Source: Embiotoca jacksoni
Taxonomy: Eukaryota > Chordata > Actinopteri > Embiotocidae
Direction of reading: 5' to 3'
Assembly (NCBI GenBank): GCA_022577435.1
Contig: JAKOON010000012.1
Coordinates: 15,180,585 to 15,244,584 of the forward strand
Length of the DNA stretch: 64,000 nucleotides
How positions within the stretch are numbered: the stretch's first letter is position 1; each line of letters begins with the position of its first letter. Made by a program: the position numbers and the translations under genes. The notes under the pieces are model-generated. The model did not search any database. It worked only from the letters and a program-made list of their open reading frames with translations, and was not told the origin of the DNA. Shown here piece by piece: positions 36,690-47,467 of this stretch.

Positions 36690-36985
36690 CACCAACACCC
36701 CGGCACACTGCCCCATTAACTTATGAAACCCCGGCCAATCTGTTCCCAAGATTAGGGGGTGCGTACGGCTGGAGCTAACCACAACCTTTACGCTATGCTT
36801 TTTCCCCACATATCTAATTTCCACTGACACTATGGGATACTCATGAACATCCCCATGCACACACCTAATCTTCACCCACAATGCCTCCACCAATTCCCAG
36901 GGCCGAACCAGGCTCTGGTAAATCATAGACTGTGTACAGCATTGCCTGATGTACACCCCCCCTGGATCCTTACCGGAACGCGGTA
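36690..36985 (-). pseudogene. Gypsy aspartic protease (retropepsin), broken
   Basis: On the minus strand the segment encodes CTQSMIYQSLV near 36,930, then VSVEIRYVGKKHSVKVVV and THPLILGTDWPGF (about 36,735-36,830), the usual C-terminal part of the Gypsy retropepsin. The Asp-Ser/Thr-Gly catalytic triplet expected just before CTQSM is not found. A small deletion with frame change falls there. It joins directly to the integrase zinc domain. Confidence 0.7.
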
Positions 36986-37698
36986 TGTCGCCCCTGGACG
37001 GGGGAAGGGTGTTTGATGGCTGGCAACCCGGATCACCTGGCCTACGTCCATGAGTGGACACTCATTCCGGCAGTGTCCGCCCACACCTCCAACATTCCTG
37101 CCCTGATGTCTGAGGGGCCCCTGTAGGTTGGGAAGGGGGCCTGTAGCTGCAGGGACCTGTTGAGGCAAGATATGAGGGACAGAGTGAGACGGCGGAGGTG
37201 GTAGTGGCCGAGCCAAGAGCTGTGGCTGGACCCTCCTCCGAGGGGCGGGAGTCGGCTGAACTGGAACAAGCGGGCGGCCGCCGTCTTCCTGACCGCTGGG
37301 GTGGACAGCGAGGTGGTCTTCTGCCAAAATGATGGCAGTCTTCAGCGATGTGGGACGGTGGCAGCGGATCCACGCTGCCGTTTTGACTGGCAGACCCGAC
37401 AAGAATTGTTCAACTACCACCTTCTCCAGCAAGGCCTGCTCTCCCACCGAGCTCCCCGGTCATAACCACCTGGCCGCAGCGTCCCTTAGCCGCTGGGCAT
37501 GGGTGAAGGGCTGGTCTAGAGCTGCGAGCCCCTTGAGCGCCTGAATCTGCCTCTCCGCCTAGGCCAGCAGCGCCCCCAGGAACTGCCTGTTGGCCTCAGC
37601 GTGGTCCCGCTGCATGGCCGCAATCTCCCCAGCATCTGTCCTAGTGGGATGACCGGCTGCGCCGGCATGCCCATCTGCTGTCTGTCCATCTCCCTGCT
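36986..37698 (-). pseudogene. Gypsy gag with SCAN-like capsid segment and zinc knuckle, broken
   Basis: The minus strand encodes a capsid-like segment, LLEKVVVEQFLSGLPVKTAAWI followed by HRPTSLKTAIILAEDHL (about 37,315-37,435), which resembles the SCAN fold of vertebrate zinc-finger proteins. A proline-rich linker follows, then a CCHC zinc knuckle split by a frameshift (CWRCG in one frame, GHCRNEC in the next, about 37,050-37,100). In-frame stops are visible at about 37,560 and 37,460. Gag would package the element RNA. SCAN domains are reported to derive from Gmr1-like gag. Confidence 0.7.
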
Positions 37699-37716
37699 GA
37701 GCCCCACGTTGGGCGT
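37699..37716 (-). other. Primer binding site, tRNA-Lys type
   Basis: Read on the minus strand this 18-mer is TGACGCCCAACGTGGGGC. It differs by one base from the classical tRNA-Lys(1,2) primer binding site and starts one base after the LTR-like end at 37,718. This position fixes the 5' end and orientation of the Gypsy element. Confidence 0.8.
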
Positions 37717-37717
37717 C

Positions 37718-37805
37718 AGTGTGACATGCATCTTGCCGTCACCGTGGGTTCTCCAAGCACGCTAACGACCAGCCAAAGTACAGTTTCGACGAGTTTATTC
37801 CCACA
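37718..37805 (-). repeat. Right (5') LTR R/U5-like end of the Gypsy element
   Basis: It matches 32,039-32,112 through 37,788. On the minus strand an AATAAA (37,794-37,799) lies just upstream of the shared block, as expected for the U3/R border, and the segment ends in ...GTCACA before the primer binding site. The U3 part should continue to the right, but its outer border is not clear. Confidence 0.6.
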
Positions 37806-38869
37806 CAAAATAACTCTGAACCACACCTCCAATCAGTCCCTCCTGTAGCTGAGCCAAACCATGCCCCACTACCACAACTATGTTTACACCCATTACATAT
37901 TTCTGTTTTTGTGTTTTTGGTGCTACTAACTTCTTTTAATTCCCAATGGAAAAAAGTTATAGCAGATAAATCCATGAAACCATGTGCTACCATTTCAAAA
38001 CAAGTGACCTGTAAGAGTGTGTGAAGCCCAAAGGTGAGTCAGCCTCTCTGAATTCTGCCAGAACTCCTAAACGCCTAGTCCAAGCACAGATTTGGATCTA
38101 GAGCCCGTTAGAGGAAACTTGTTTGAGTGTGTTAACAATAGTTGTGTGCAACCAAAACGAATGAGGGATTTTGGAGACATAAATTTATGGACATCAACAA
38201 AAATACTGGCCAACATGTGCAAACACGTAATGTGATTTATGCATGATTTGGCTGACTGGACATGACCTCTTGAAGCCATTTCTATTGAATGAAATGAATC
38301 ACGAGGTCTTTTATCAGAAGGTGGCCGGTGGTCAGAACAGAAAAACTTATTTAATGGATACACACGCACAGGATCAGGAATTTTAATTTGGGACAGTGCG
38401 GGTGGATATCTGCTAAAGTCTCTAAGTCTGCTGATGGTATTGTGAATTATCTTTCTGTCTCTCAGCTGGTTTGTTTAAACGTGTTTAATTTACTGTCAGA
38501 CTTCCTCTTTTGGCACAAATAATGGAAACTTTACCAGATGAACACGCAATTGCTTGTGTTTTGAAAATGGTCAGGGGTCCAAACACATTTTTCCATTGAC
38601 ATTACCAACTATTCATCAGAATACTGTTGCTATTTTTGATCAAAAGCATAAAAGTCTGATAACTTTTGATGTGAAAAGATCAAAACTAACAATTAATTTA
38701 TCAGAGTAACACGTTTTGTCTGTGTATTCAAAACCTGACATGCTTTATTCCTCTTTCCAAAAACTATTAAAAACCTCAATAGAGCAGATGTAACAGCAGG
38801 CATTGTATTAATTAAAAGGTGAAAATAGTCTTTCACAAATACTGTTTTTACCGCTGCTTATATTTTTTT
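37806..38869. other. Unassigned sequence, possibly including LTR U3
   Basis: No gene is recognised. The first part may be the U3 region of the Gypsy 5' LTR. Short frames on the minus strand (37,739-37,993 and 38,067-38,369) have no recognisable domains. Confidence 0.45.
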
Positions 38870-39170
38870 TTTCAAAAACTACAGTGTCCACCTGAGTCGA
38901 AAAAGGAGGTCATGTAACAAGTACAAAGACTGAAAAGTAAATGTGATTTATTTTAAGTTGTATAGATAAATTGCTTGCATAACGTAACATATTTAACTTA
39001 CGTAATGTACATTAAGTACGGCAACTTAAATGACACTTTTTATTTTCATCCAAAGCATAACCTTTTACAACCATAACTAAATAGTTGGGCCTGAATTGTG
39101 ACATTGATACAGTATCCACTAATGGACCATCTGGTGTATTGCACAATTTGGTCTGGTACTGGGTTGTCGT
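38870..39170 (+). repeat. Dispersed repeat copy B (relative of has2 intron 2 repeat)
   Basis: It shares ordered blocks with 24,560-25,030: 'aaaggaggtcatgt', 'cataacgtaacatatttaac', 'ggcaac', 'gtatccactaatggacc' and 'ctggtactgggttg'. The orientation is the same as the intronic copy. The class is unknown to me. Confidence 0.6.
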
Positions 39171-40436
39171 TTGTTTTTTGGTGTTTGTGTTGTTGATAAT
39201 AACAAAAATATAGAAAAATCTCAGGTTGTTTTATATCCTTTCATGAGAAGAAACTTATATAACGATTATAATGACCATAATTCTTCAAGTGTAAATTCAT
39301 TTGGATATAATGTTCGAATCAACATGCAGACTTTTGGAAGAGATACAGAAGATTGCGGTGAAAATACAACTTAAACCTTCTTTAGGAACTTTGCCTGGAT
39401 TCCAGGGTTTATGTAGGAAAAAAAAAATCACTGCTGTTGTTTATCACACTAAACGATCAGTCCAAAAACATGGGAGAGAATCTTCCATGTGTTTAAATTA
39501 GATAGCTGTGTACAAAATATAACATTTATTGATGTCTCCAATGCAACTGTATTATGTTACTTTCTCTTCTACTGTTAAATATATACTGACTGACCGTTTG
39601 TCTGTTTTATCTAGCCACAACTCCCACACCACACAACATAAAAAGATCATTATTGATGCTTCCACAAACTCCCCCAGTAGCATTTCTCTGTTTCTCTTCT
39701 GTTGTGTCTCTCAGTGAAGTATTTCTCATGCATAAAGAGGAGAATAGCACATGTGGGTAGAGCAGCAGCCCAATACAAGCAGCCAGACTTTAGTCTCAGT
39801 GCATCAGGAGTCGGTGCAATCACTTCTCCAACTCTGCCAAATACATTACAGTTCCCTCTTGGCAAACTGTCTCCTGCAGCTGATTAAGTCTTACCCTGTT
39901 TGTCCCTCTCAGCTGATGGGTACTCTTCGTAGAGTTTTGAAACACCGACCCCTTCACCCTAACCCTAACTCTAAACCTATCCTAACACAACCTACTTTAA
40001 ACTGCAGGACAGATTCCACCTCAGAGTCTTAATCTTTGCGCAATTTGAATAACTTTAAAGTTCCGTTGGATTCACAGTTCCCCAGTGGTAATATTATGCC
40101 TAATGGTTTTTGTATGCGTTGGAACAAAGCTTTGGAAGGTTGTACTTCACATCTGAGACTCAAATCTGAAAATTAAGATTTATTTGTTTTCAAAAGTCCG
40201 TTCAGATGCTAAATGGGGTGTTGTCCTTTTTCTTCAGTAGTGTTGTTGGCAAAACATGTTCTGCCAACATGCTTCCACAGCAAGTTCCGCTACTTGCTGT
40301 GGAAGTTTGTTCACATTGGATACATTTCTAGAGACAAACATCAACAATAAATGTTAACTAATTATATTGCCTAAGAATGGTAATAGTGTGGATTTAAATA
40401 AAAGTTGGTAGTTAAATTCAAGCATTCAGTGATGCC
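39171..40436. other. Gene-free stretch
   Basis: No gene is recognised. A short telomere-like patch (39,955-39,985) is the only distinctive item. Confidence 0.5.
39955..39985. repeat. Short degenerate telomere-like (CCCTAA) patch
   Basis: It contains 'caccctaaccctaactctaa' and one or two further degenerate units. This is far too short for a true interstitial telomeric array and could be chance or repeat-derived. Confidence 0.4.
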
Positions 40437-40960
40437 ATAGACTGTACATAAATGGAACAAGGGATGAGATCTCTGGTTCGGAAAGTGAAGCTAATACTGA
40501 AATGCCTTGACATACAATACCCCTGAGGGCCACTAGGGGCTGGTTCCAAAAAAAACCTTTAGCTCTAATAGACTCACATTCAAAAAGCATGACCTACTCT
40601 TATGAAATACAAAGTCTTTTTTTTTTCTGGCAATAAGTCCATTTGGTGCCATTCACTAAATTCACTCTTTCTGATCAGTGTTGTGGTTGTCCTTCTGAAA
40701 ATAATGTAATAATTAATTTGATATTAGGCCTCAAAGAGAGGTATGTTTTAGGGCCTGCCTGGTCTGATTTACATGGAGTGTAGTCAGGTTGGTGTTATAG
40801 GTGGGCAGGAATAGTGTCTTCAGGTTTTCAGTCAGATTCACCCCTCGCTCCTCATCAGCCCGTCCAAATATGGTCACATCTCACAACACCAACTTTAGTG
40901 CTGGCTCCCAGGAAGGCTCCCCAGCTGTTGGCCAATCAGGATAAAGTAGCATTTTCAGGG
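40437..40960 (+). repeat. Unnamed dispersed repeat family X, copy 1
   Basis: The longest copy in the window. Markers are 'atagactgtacataaatgg' at the start, 'gaagc.aatactg', 'gagggccactaggggctgg', 'tccaaaaaaaacc', and further in 'ttaggcctcaaagagaggta' and 'ggtgggcaggaatagtgtct'. The same order of phrases recurs at 45,984, 50,405 and 50,757. No coding potential is seen. It is probably a teleost SINE- or MITE-like element. Confidence 0.65.
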
Positions 40961-43504
40961 AGAGAGGCGTTTAAGAGGATGGGTCTTCTCTTTACGAATA
41001 ATTACAAAGAAAGCATTTACCCAAAATCTGTTATCATCCTTGAGGGAACCAGAGGATCATAGTTGCCATGCAATGAATCCTCTTTGACTGTGTCAAAAAC
41101 ATATTACTCCCATAGTGTAAACACACAGTCTGACAGATTTGGGACATAATATTGGCAGTAATATATCCACGTATGGAACAACTCTTATTGCCTTGACCCC
41201 TGACTTGAACATTGGGGCAAGAACCTCCAGTACTTTCCCTGAGAAAGTGAAAGACAGAAAGAAATCCTCAAAAGTAAATACATGACTTGATGTTTTATTT
41301 GATTTATGTGATACTCTCTTTGATCCAGTAGGAGAGCTACGTCAACTTGTGATTGCTGGCTTACACCACGGTCATCTTTACTGCCGTATTTACTCGTAGA
41401 TTGCCAGTAAAAGTGGTGTATATATGCTGGTCTGCCAAAACAAAAAGGTGAAACATAAAGCTTCAGGAAAGAATGGTAGTTGAAATAAACTGCATATAAA
41501 TAGCATTTGTAAGTACATGTACAGTGCTGGGTTTGTATTGTGATGTTACAAGAACTTGCAGTCTAAATACTGTAGCCAAATATGAGCAAAATAATTGCTT
41601 TAAATTATACAGTACATGCATGAAAAGGGAAATTTAAGATCGAGAGATTTGTCACTCATGTTAGATTAAAGGTGATGCTTGGAAAAAGATACAACAGCAA
41701 CCCTTTGTTTTCTGTAACGGAGGTCTAGATAAACATGCGTCTGAAAAATTGGAGGGCAAACTGACCTCAAACGTGGCTAACGCAGTTCCGGTATATAATT
41801 AGGCTACTTTCTGAGTGAGTTACTTCAGTTACTTTCTCACAACAGGCTTTGGAGTTTTAATTATTGGTATTTTTCGTTTAATAGTTTCATACATTAACAT
41901 ACATTTATGTCTTTAAATTTAAAAAAAAAAGGCAGCAGGCCCTTCACAAAGGGAGCATGACATGAAAGAAGAAAAAGAATGTAGCATCAGGCAACGTGTA
42001 AGTATAATTTCTTCTCCAGTCTATCAGAGATTCCTAAGGAGGTGATGGATGGGACCACATTGCTTTTGCAATTGATCTCGACAAAGGCTGCTTCCTATTT
42101 TCTTGTTTGCTTTACTGATAAACATTTGTTCATACTTTTCAGTTGTCCAAGGTTTCATCTGTTTAGCTCCTTTATAAACACATTTTTCTCAGAGGATTTG
42201 AGATCAGCTCAATAACTGGTCCTTTGGTCTTTGTAAGTCCACATGTCAGATTGAAGTGTTTTTTTCTCAATTTGATCCTTCCCATACACCTCTGCCCCTT
42301 GGGGTTTCTCACCACGTTTGGGGGTTAAGCAACTATTCATTCAAATGACTTAATTAGAGCCTCCACCACCATTACCTCAAATCTCAGCCACTCCTGCTTC
42401 TCCTCCAATATGATTCCCCCGGTTGGGCACTTTTTTCTCGCCCTTTTTACTCCCAAAAGCTTCTTCTTTCCCCTCCTTCTCCTGCCAGTCCCTTCATCCT
42501 ACTCCATCTTACCTTTCTCTTCCTTTTCCTCTCTTTTGAACCCTTTAACCACATAATGAGCCTTAATAAGCCGGGCTAATTGTTTTAAAAACTCCCATGT
42601 GTTCTTCTGGCTTCCGAGAGAATTAAAGCAGCCCTTAATGGCTGAAATCCTTTCTATTTGCATTTCAATCACCTTATTAAGTATAACTTTCATACCAGTT
42701 GTTTGGCACAGAAGTAAAAAAAATAATAATAATAAAGTACTCAGATTCAGTATCTAATATTGGATTGTATTCAGTCTGTCTTTGGAATTTCTGAGTGGAG
42801 CTTTAATGAGTGACGTTGGTAGAGACCAGACGTCTGTTGCCCCATGACCACACAACAGGCCAGACAAAGTTTGATTTTTACACACAGACCTGTGATGATA
42901 AGAAATTACTCACAAATGTAACTGCTGCAGAGCCACCACCATGCCATATCTGTATAATTAACTTGTGAAGTAAAATATGAAGATAAGGACAGTAGAGAGT
43001 TTATTATATCCACTTATTTTACAGCAACAAACATTGATACTGTACAACAATGCGAGCGGTGTAGTGAGAAAAAGCTGATGGAACCAGACCAAGAACGGCT
43101 TTTAAATATGTCACCCTCAGATCCCCAAGGATCAACCTGAAGAAAATTATTGTCATTTGTGTACTGTATGTAAATGTATGTTTTGTTTGATTGAATGTGT
43201 GTTCGGGCACTCAACATGTGAGGGAGCTTTCCAGCTGTGGTTCAATTCTCATGATAATTCCTTGATGCCTGGAGAGGAGTTCACAGCTGAAAGGATAGAG
43301 CTAAGAGTATGGTAGTGTGTGTTTGTGTTGTGTGTACTTGTAATACTCATGCTGTGGGAATATTCCAGTCGCATTGTGAAGACCGGCCTCCCTTTTGGAG
43401 ACACAAGGCACGTTCCCATAATGCAAATCATGAAATATTAGTATGAAGACAATAATTAGCTAACACAATTAATTACAGTGATACACAGCCCGATTTCTCA
43501 CTCT
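40961..43504. other. Gene-free stretch
   Basis: No gene or RNA is recognised. It is AT-rich with short homopolymers (A-run near 41,921-41,930; AAT repeats near 42,721-42,735). Short frames lack domains. Confidence 0.5.
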
Positions 43505-43765
43505 TAGTACATCTCAGAATACCCGGTCGAGACAGATGGCCGCCCACCTCTGAGCATGGTTCAGTCGAGGTTTCTTCCTGTTCAAAAAAGAGTTTTTCCT
43601 TTCCATTGCTGGATGTTTATCTTCCTCATGTGGGAATAGTTGGGTTCCTCTGTATAATGTTGTCAAGTTCAGTTTTAAGGACTTTACAATTTAAGTGCCC
43701 TGAAATAGCCTATTGTGTTGTGATTTGGCGGTATATAAATAAAATTTAATTGAATGGAATTGTTA
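43505..43765 (+). repeat. Teleost retroelement-type tail repeat
   Basis: It carries 'gagacagatggccgcccacc', 'gaggtttcttcctgttcaaa', 'gagtttttcctttcc', 'gttgtgatttggcggtatat' and the ending 'aaataaaatttaattgaatg'. These phrases are typical of a very abundant fish repeat with a (TTGAA)-like tail, likely the 3' end of a LINE or a SINE that uses it. The assignment is by recognition only. Confidence 0.6.
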
Positions 43766-45099
43766 CATCCTAAGATTAACTTAACTTAAAATCATGTCAG
43801 AATTGCATATTTTTATTCTTATAAATTGGTTCTTGGAGGCTCTGTGCATGAATTTTCAAGTGAATAAGGAAACAAGAATGTAAATGCATTACATGTAAAA
43901 AAAAAATTAAGTGGCACTGGGTTGGAAAAAATGGCTTTGTTTAATTATCCCCTCATCTTGCAGAGGGACACATGTCCCCGTTTGTGCTGAGACTGCAGTG
44001 TGAACTGGCACATTGTGAACCATTTAAATTGGGTCCACTTGAGCTGTGCACATGCTTGATGGCTGGATGTGTGTGATAATCAAGTTTCAGAGTATATTCA
44101 GTTCCCCTGTCTCCACAGTACCCATGTGTGTTCTTAATTTGTCCTTCTCTGTGTCTTTTTTTAACCTTCGGTCATCTCTCTCTCCATTTCTTTGTGAGAC
44201 ACTGGCTTGATCTATCCCACAGTGCACATTACACACACTCTAATTTAATAAACTGGAGTGAATCTGACCTCTCCCCAGTGGGGCCTGATTGAAGGACCAT
44301 TGACTCTTGTAAGGGAGGGTCTCCTAATGTGTGCCTGATGACCACTTCAGGTTCTGCATACGGTGAGATGACAACAGTTTGGGGAGTTTATGGACATTTA
44401 AAAAATTCTCCATCACATGCTATGCAAAGTAAATTGCAGAACAGAGGCTAATAGAGCAGATGCAGGAAGCAATTACAACTCTCAGTAGGAATGTAGGAAT
44501 TCCTAACCATGAGCAAAAAACTTTATTCAGTATGTACCAGTACTGGAGGTATTTGACAAATGTTTTCCTCCACAAGTGCACATAATGTTCGGGATTAACT
44601 TAACATCCATAATAAAACCATTAACCAATGCAGCATTTTTCTAATGCTGTCAGTGCTAATAATGAGGGTGGGGCGGTCACATGTGTTTGAACACCATAAT
44701 CCCCATCGGGACAAACAGTGAAATAGTTGTTAAAGCACCAAACAATGTAGAGTGCAGGGACAGCCCTAAAATGAAGAGAGCATGGGACACGCACATCTTG
44801 ACATCAGACAGCTCCACCACAACTCCAGCTCCTCTGGTCTACGAAAACCCATCAAGTCTCAAAGGTCTCTGATCCTAGATGAAACAAATACTTATCCGGA
44901 CCGATGGGGAATACACAATATATTATAATGAAATTCACTTGAGCATTTCATTCTTTTCTTTACTTTAAAAATAATCATTTGACAGCCACACAGAAATGTT
45001 TTTAACCATACTGCACCACAGGATGACTCCTTTGAGCTCCTTTGAGTTGTAGATTGGTGGATGAGATGTGGTTGAAAGCTCCAGAGAAGAATAAAGAGA
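43766..45099. other. Gene-free stretch
   Basis: No gene is recognised. Only short frames without domains are present. Confidence 0.5.
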
Positions 45100-45166
45100 G
45101 ATGAACAAAGTTACAAAAGAAAAAATACATAAATAATGTATTTTTTCTTTTGTAACTTTGTTCATC
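45100..45166. repeat. Perfect hairpin with 31-bp arms
   Basis: Positions 45,100-45,130 are the exact reverse complement of 45,136-45,166, separated by the 5-nt loop AAATA. There is no mismatch in 31 bp. A transcript across it would form a stable stem. No flanking transposon signature is evident. Confidence 0.95.
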
Positions 45167-45389
45167 ATTTAGTCAGGAAGTATCAACAACGTGTCAAAGG
45201 TGATGGAGTTTAGCGCCAGCAGTTTAAAATATAAATTATGCACGTTTTTATTTCACGTTCCACTTTGAATAGTGACAGTGTGTCAATTTATATTTTATTC
45301 TGTGTTGAGGAAAATTCATAATAATGTCAGTAAATATTTCACTCCAACATAAAAGCAAATAATCAGATTAAAAACGTAACGAAGTAATT

Positions 45390-45700
45390 CTTGTCGTGAC
45401 TTCGCCTTGTCTTGAGGTTATGTGTTTTTGTTCTTTCCTCATTTCTTGTTGACGTCCTATTTTATTTTGTTACTCACCTTATGTCTCGTTTCAGGTGTCT
45501 TTACTTCCTGCCCTGGTGTCGTCCCACCTTTGTGATTGTCCTCCCACCCTGATTGTTTACACCTGTGTTCAATTATCTCCCTGCCCTCAGGAGTATAAAG
45601 TCTGCGTGCTCTTGTCATCCGTGACTAACTTTGTATACTGACCTGTGTTTGTTTACTTGGACCGAGTTTGTTGCCTTGCCTTCCTGTAATGTCACGTGAT
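45390..45700 (+). repeat. Probable transposon-derived repeat (unassigned)
   Basis: A composition switch to C/T-rich text with phrases such as 'ttcaggtgtctttacttcct', 'gattgtttacacctgtgttc' and a TATA-like 'gagtataaagtc' resembles the promoter-bearing 5' part of fish retroelements. There is no second copy in the window and no coding content, so the call is tentative. Confidence 0.35.
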
Positions 45701-45983
45701 TTTTTTTTTTTGCCTGCCTTCTTATTTGGGCTTCAGACTGTTTTGCTGGTTTTGTCTCTGGATCACCTGATTTGTTACAGTTCTTGATTTTAAATGATTT
45801 TTGGGTGGAATACTCCTTCAAAGTTGTAATTATTAAAACACAAAAGTTTGTATGTCTAATACAACAAGCATAAAAAAAATTTAAACAGTAAAACATGCAG
45901 AAAATAGAAAAAAGCAGCAGGGAATATTTCAAAATAAAAGACAAGCGACCAGCCGCTGAAGAATTCAGTGTGTGGGCTCACAT

Positions 45984-46320
45984 CATAGACTGTAAAAGAA
46001 AAATGGACATAGACTTTGGGTCTGAAAAGTGAAGCCAGCGTGGAAGTGGCATAAAGTGCAACACCATTGAGGGCCACTGGGGGCTGGCTCCAAAGAACCT
46101 CTGTTTCTAGGTTCCTATTTAACTTCTTTAATGAAATAAACAGTCACTTCTGGCGCCAATAAACCAACATGGCCACACCTTAAATACCAAAGTTGAGGCT
46201 TTGAAAGTGGTGATGTCACTGTTGGTTGCCACTTAGCTGATGCTGAAGGAGTGAGAAGGTCAGGAATTAAATGAAGAGTCAAACCCAGTAGTGCCTCGTA
46301 AAATATATTACCAACATGTG
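45984..46320 (+). repeat. Dispersed repeat family X, copy 2
   Basis: Starts 'atagactgtaaaagaaaaat' and keeps 'gaagccagcgtggaagtggc', 'gagggccactgggggctggc' and 'caacatggccacacc'. It lacks the 'ttaggcctcaaa' block of copies 1 and 3, so it has an internal deletion or belongs to a different subfamily. Confidence 0.6.
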
Positions 46321-47204
46321 CATACACTACAGCTGCTGCTGCATTAAAAATGTTTTAAGCATCTACTTAAACTACTTGTGTCTTCTGATTATGACAGATC
46401 TTGATTTCACTGTAATTATATCTTTCTATTTTTTATGGCATTCCAAACCCATGTTGTATTCATCAGAGAGCTACTTGGCCCAATAAGAGGAAAGTGACCT
46501 ATTAGCAAGACATTAGAGGTTGCAAACCCACAATATTTTTTTCTCTCCTCAGGTTCACACATAAACACATATCTTTTCACACCCTCTGCCATATTTTCAT
46601 GCTTTTCTTTTCAGGTCAGATGCCTTTTCATTTCTCAGAATTGAATTCATTTTTCGGTCTAGTTTACAGACAGTTTCAATAGTCACTTAAAACAGAAGTC
46701 ACAAGGATCATCTCAGAGAGGAATGTTTCTACTCTGAACAGAAGCTCACAATTTAGCAGTTACAGATGGAGATGTAGACTTCAAAGCAGGCTGTTTCGAA
46801 GGACGTGACTTGACTTAATTGTCCCATTAGCATGAGGCCTTAGGCCTACAATATGTACCCTCAGAAATTTTAAGGCCAAAAGGATTTATCTGGATGGTGG
46901 TATTTGTAGAGACTACAACATGTGTAACACATCAGAGAGCTACAAACCTTTTCTCTCAGGGTGCAGCTTTGCTTGTACTGAATATATATATATTTTTTTT
47001 AAACCACTCGTTTCAAGCCTCTACATCAATGCTGCCTGTTTGTATTTCCCAAAATGCTTTCCACCAGGACTGAGATGAAACAGCAAAAAGTGCTTTGATA
47101 ATAATTTCTCAACTTCTCTCTAGCTTTATTCAATTTCCTCAAAATGAATCCAATTTACTCCTGACAAAACAGCTGTTTCTTTTTTTAAGAAACTGTCACA
47201 TGAT
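46321..47204. other. Gene-free stretch
   Basis: No gene or recognisable repeat is seen. A short TA/T run lies near 46,982-47,000. Confidence 0.5.
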
Positions 47205-47435
47205 AACATTGCAAGAAAAAGTTTGATATTTTGGGAAACATATTTATTCACCTACTAGCTCAGAGGCAGATGGTAGAATTTGGACAAACTCTAATGGTGT
47301 GACAAAGCTACAGTGAGCAGCTGGCTAACTTAGCTCAGCATAATGGCTGGAAAAAAGGGGGAAACAGAAAACAACTGTGAGGCTGATTAACATGATATTT
47401 ATTGTTGTTCTTGTAAAAAAAAAAAAAAAAAGTGT

Positions 47436-47467
<32 letters not shown>

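Larger units (their letters stand above)
32039..37805 (-). mobile_element. Degenerate Gmr1-like Ty3/Gypsy LTR retrotransposon, interrupted by a LINE and a MITE
   Basis: Read on the minus strand the element runs: LTR-like end, tRNA-Lys-type primer binding site, gag, protease, integrase (zinc finger, core, C-terminal domain), reverse transcriptase, RNase H, LTR-like remnant. The residues are Gypsy-like, but integrase precedes reverse transcriptase, as in copia. Among Gypsy elements this order is described for the Gmr1 group of deuterostomes, named from cod. A short direct repeat marks both ends (32,039-32,112 and 37,718-37,788). Many stops, frameshifts and lost catalytic residues show it is inactive. 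It contains a plus-strand LINE (about 32,600-34,757) and a piggyBac-type MITE (35,760-35,976). The outer limit of the 5' LTR is uncertain and may extend right of 37,805. Confidence 0.85.

Noticed and set aside
32039..37805. A copia (Ty1) element or a recombinant of copia and Gypsy
   Set aside because: Integrase, reverse transcriptase and RNase H residues are all Gypsy-like; the Gmr1 group explains the order without recombination.
38600..38613. Possible outer border of the Gypsy 5' LTR with an ACTAT target duplication
   Set aside because: ACTAT next to a CA occurs here and ACTAT precedes 32,039, but so short a match is expected by chance within 1 kb and the implied LTR start does not pair with the LTR end.
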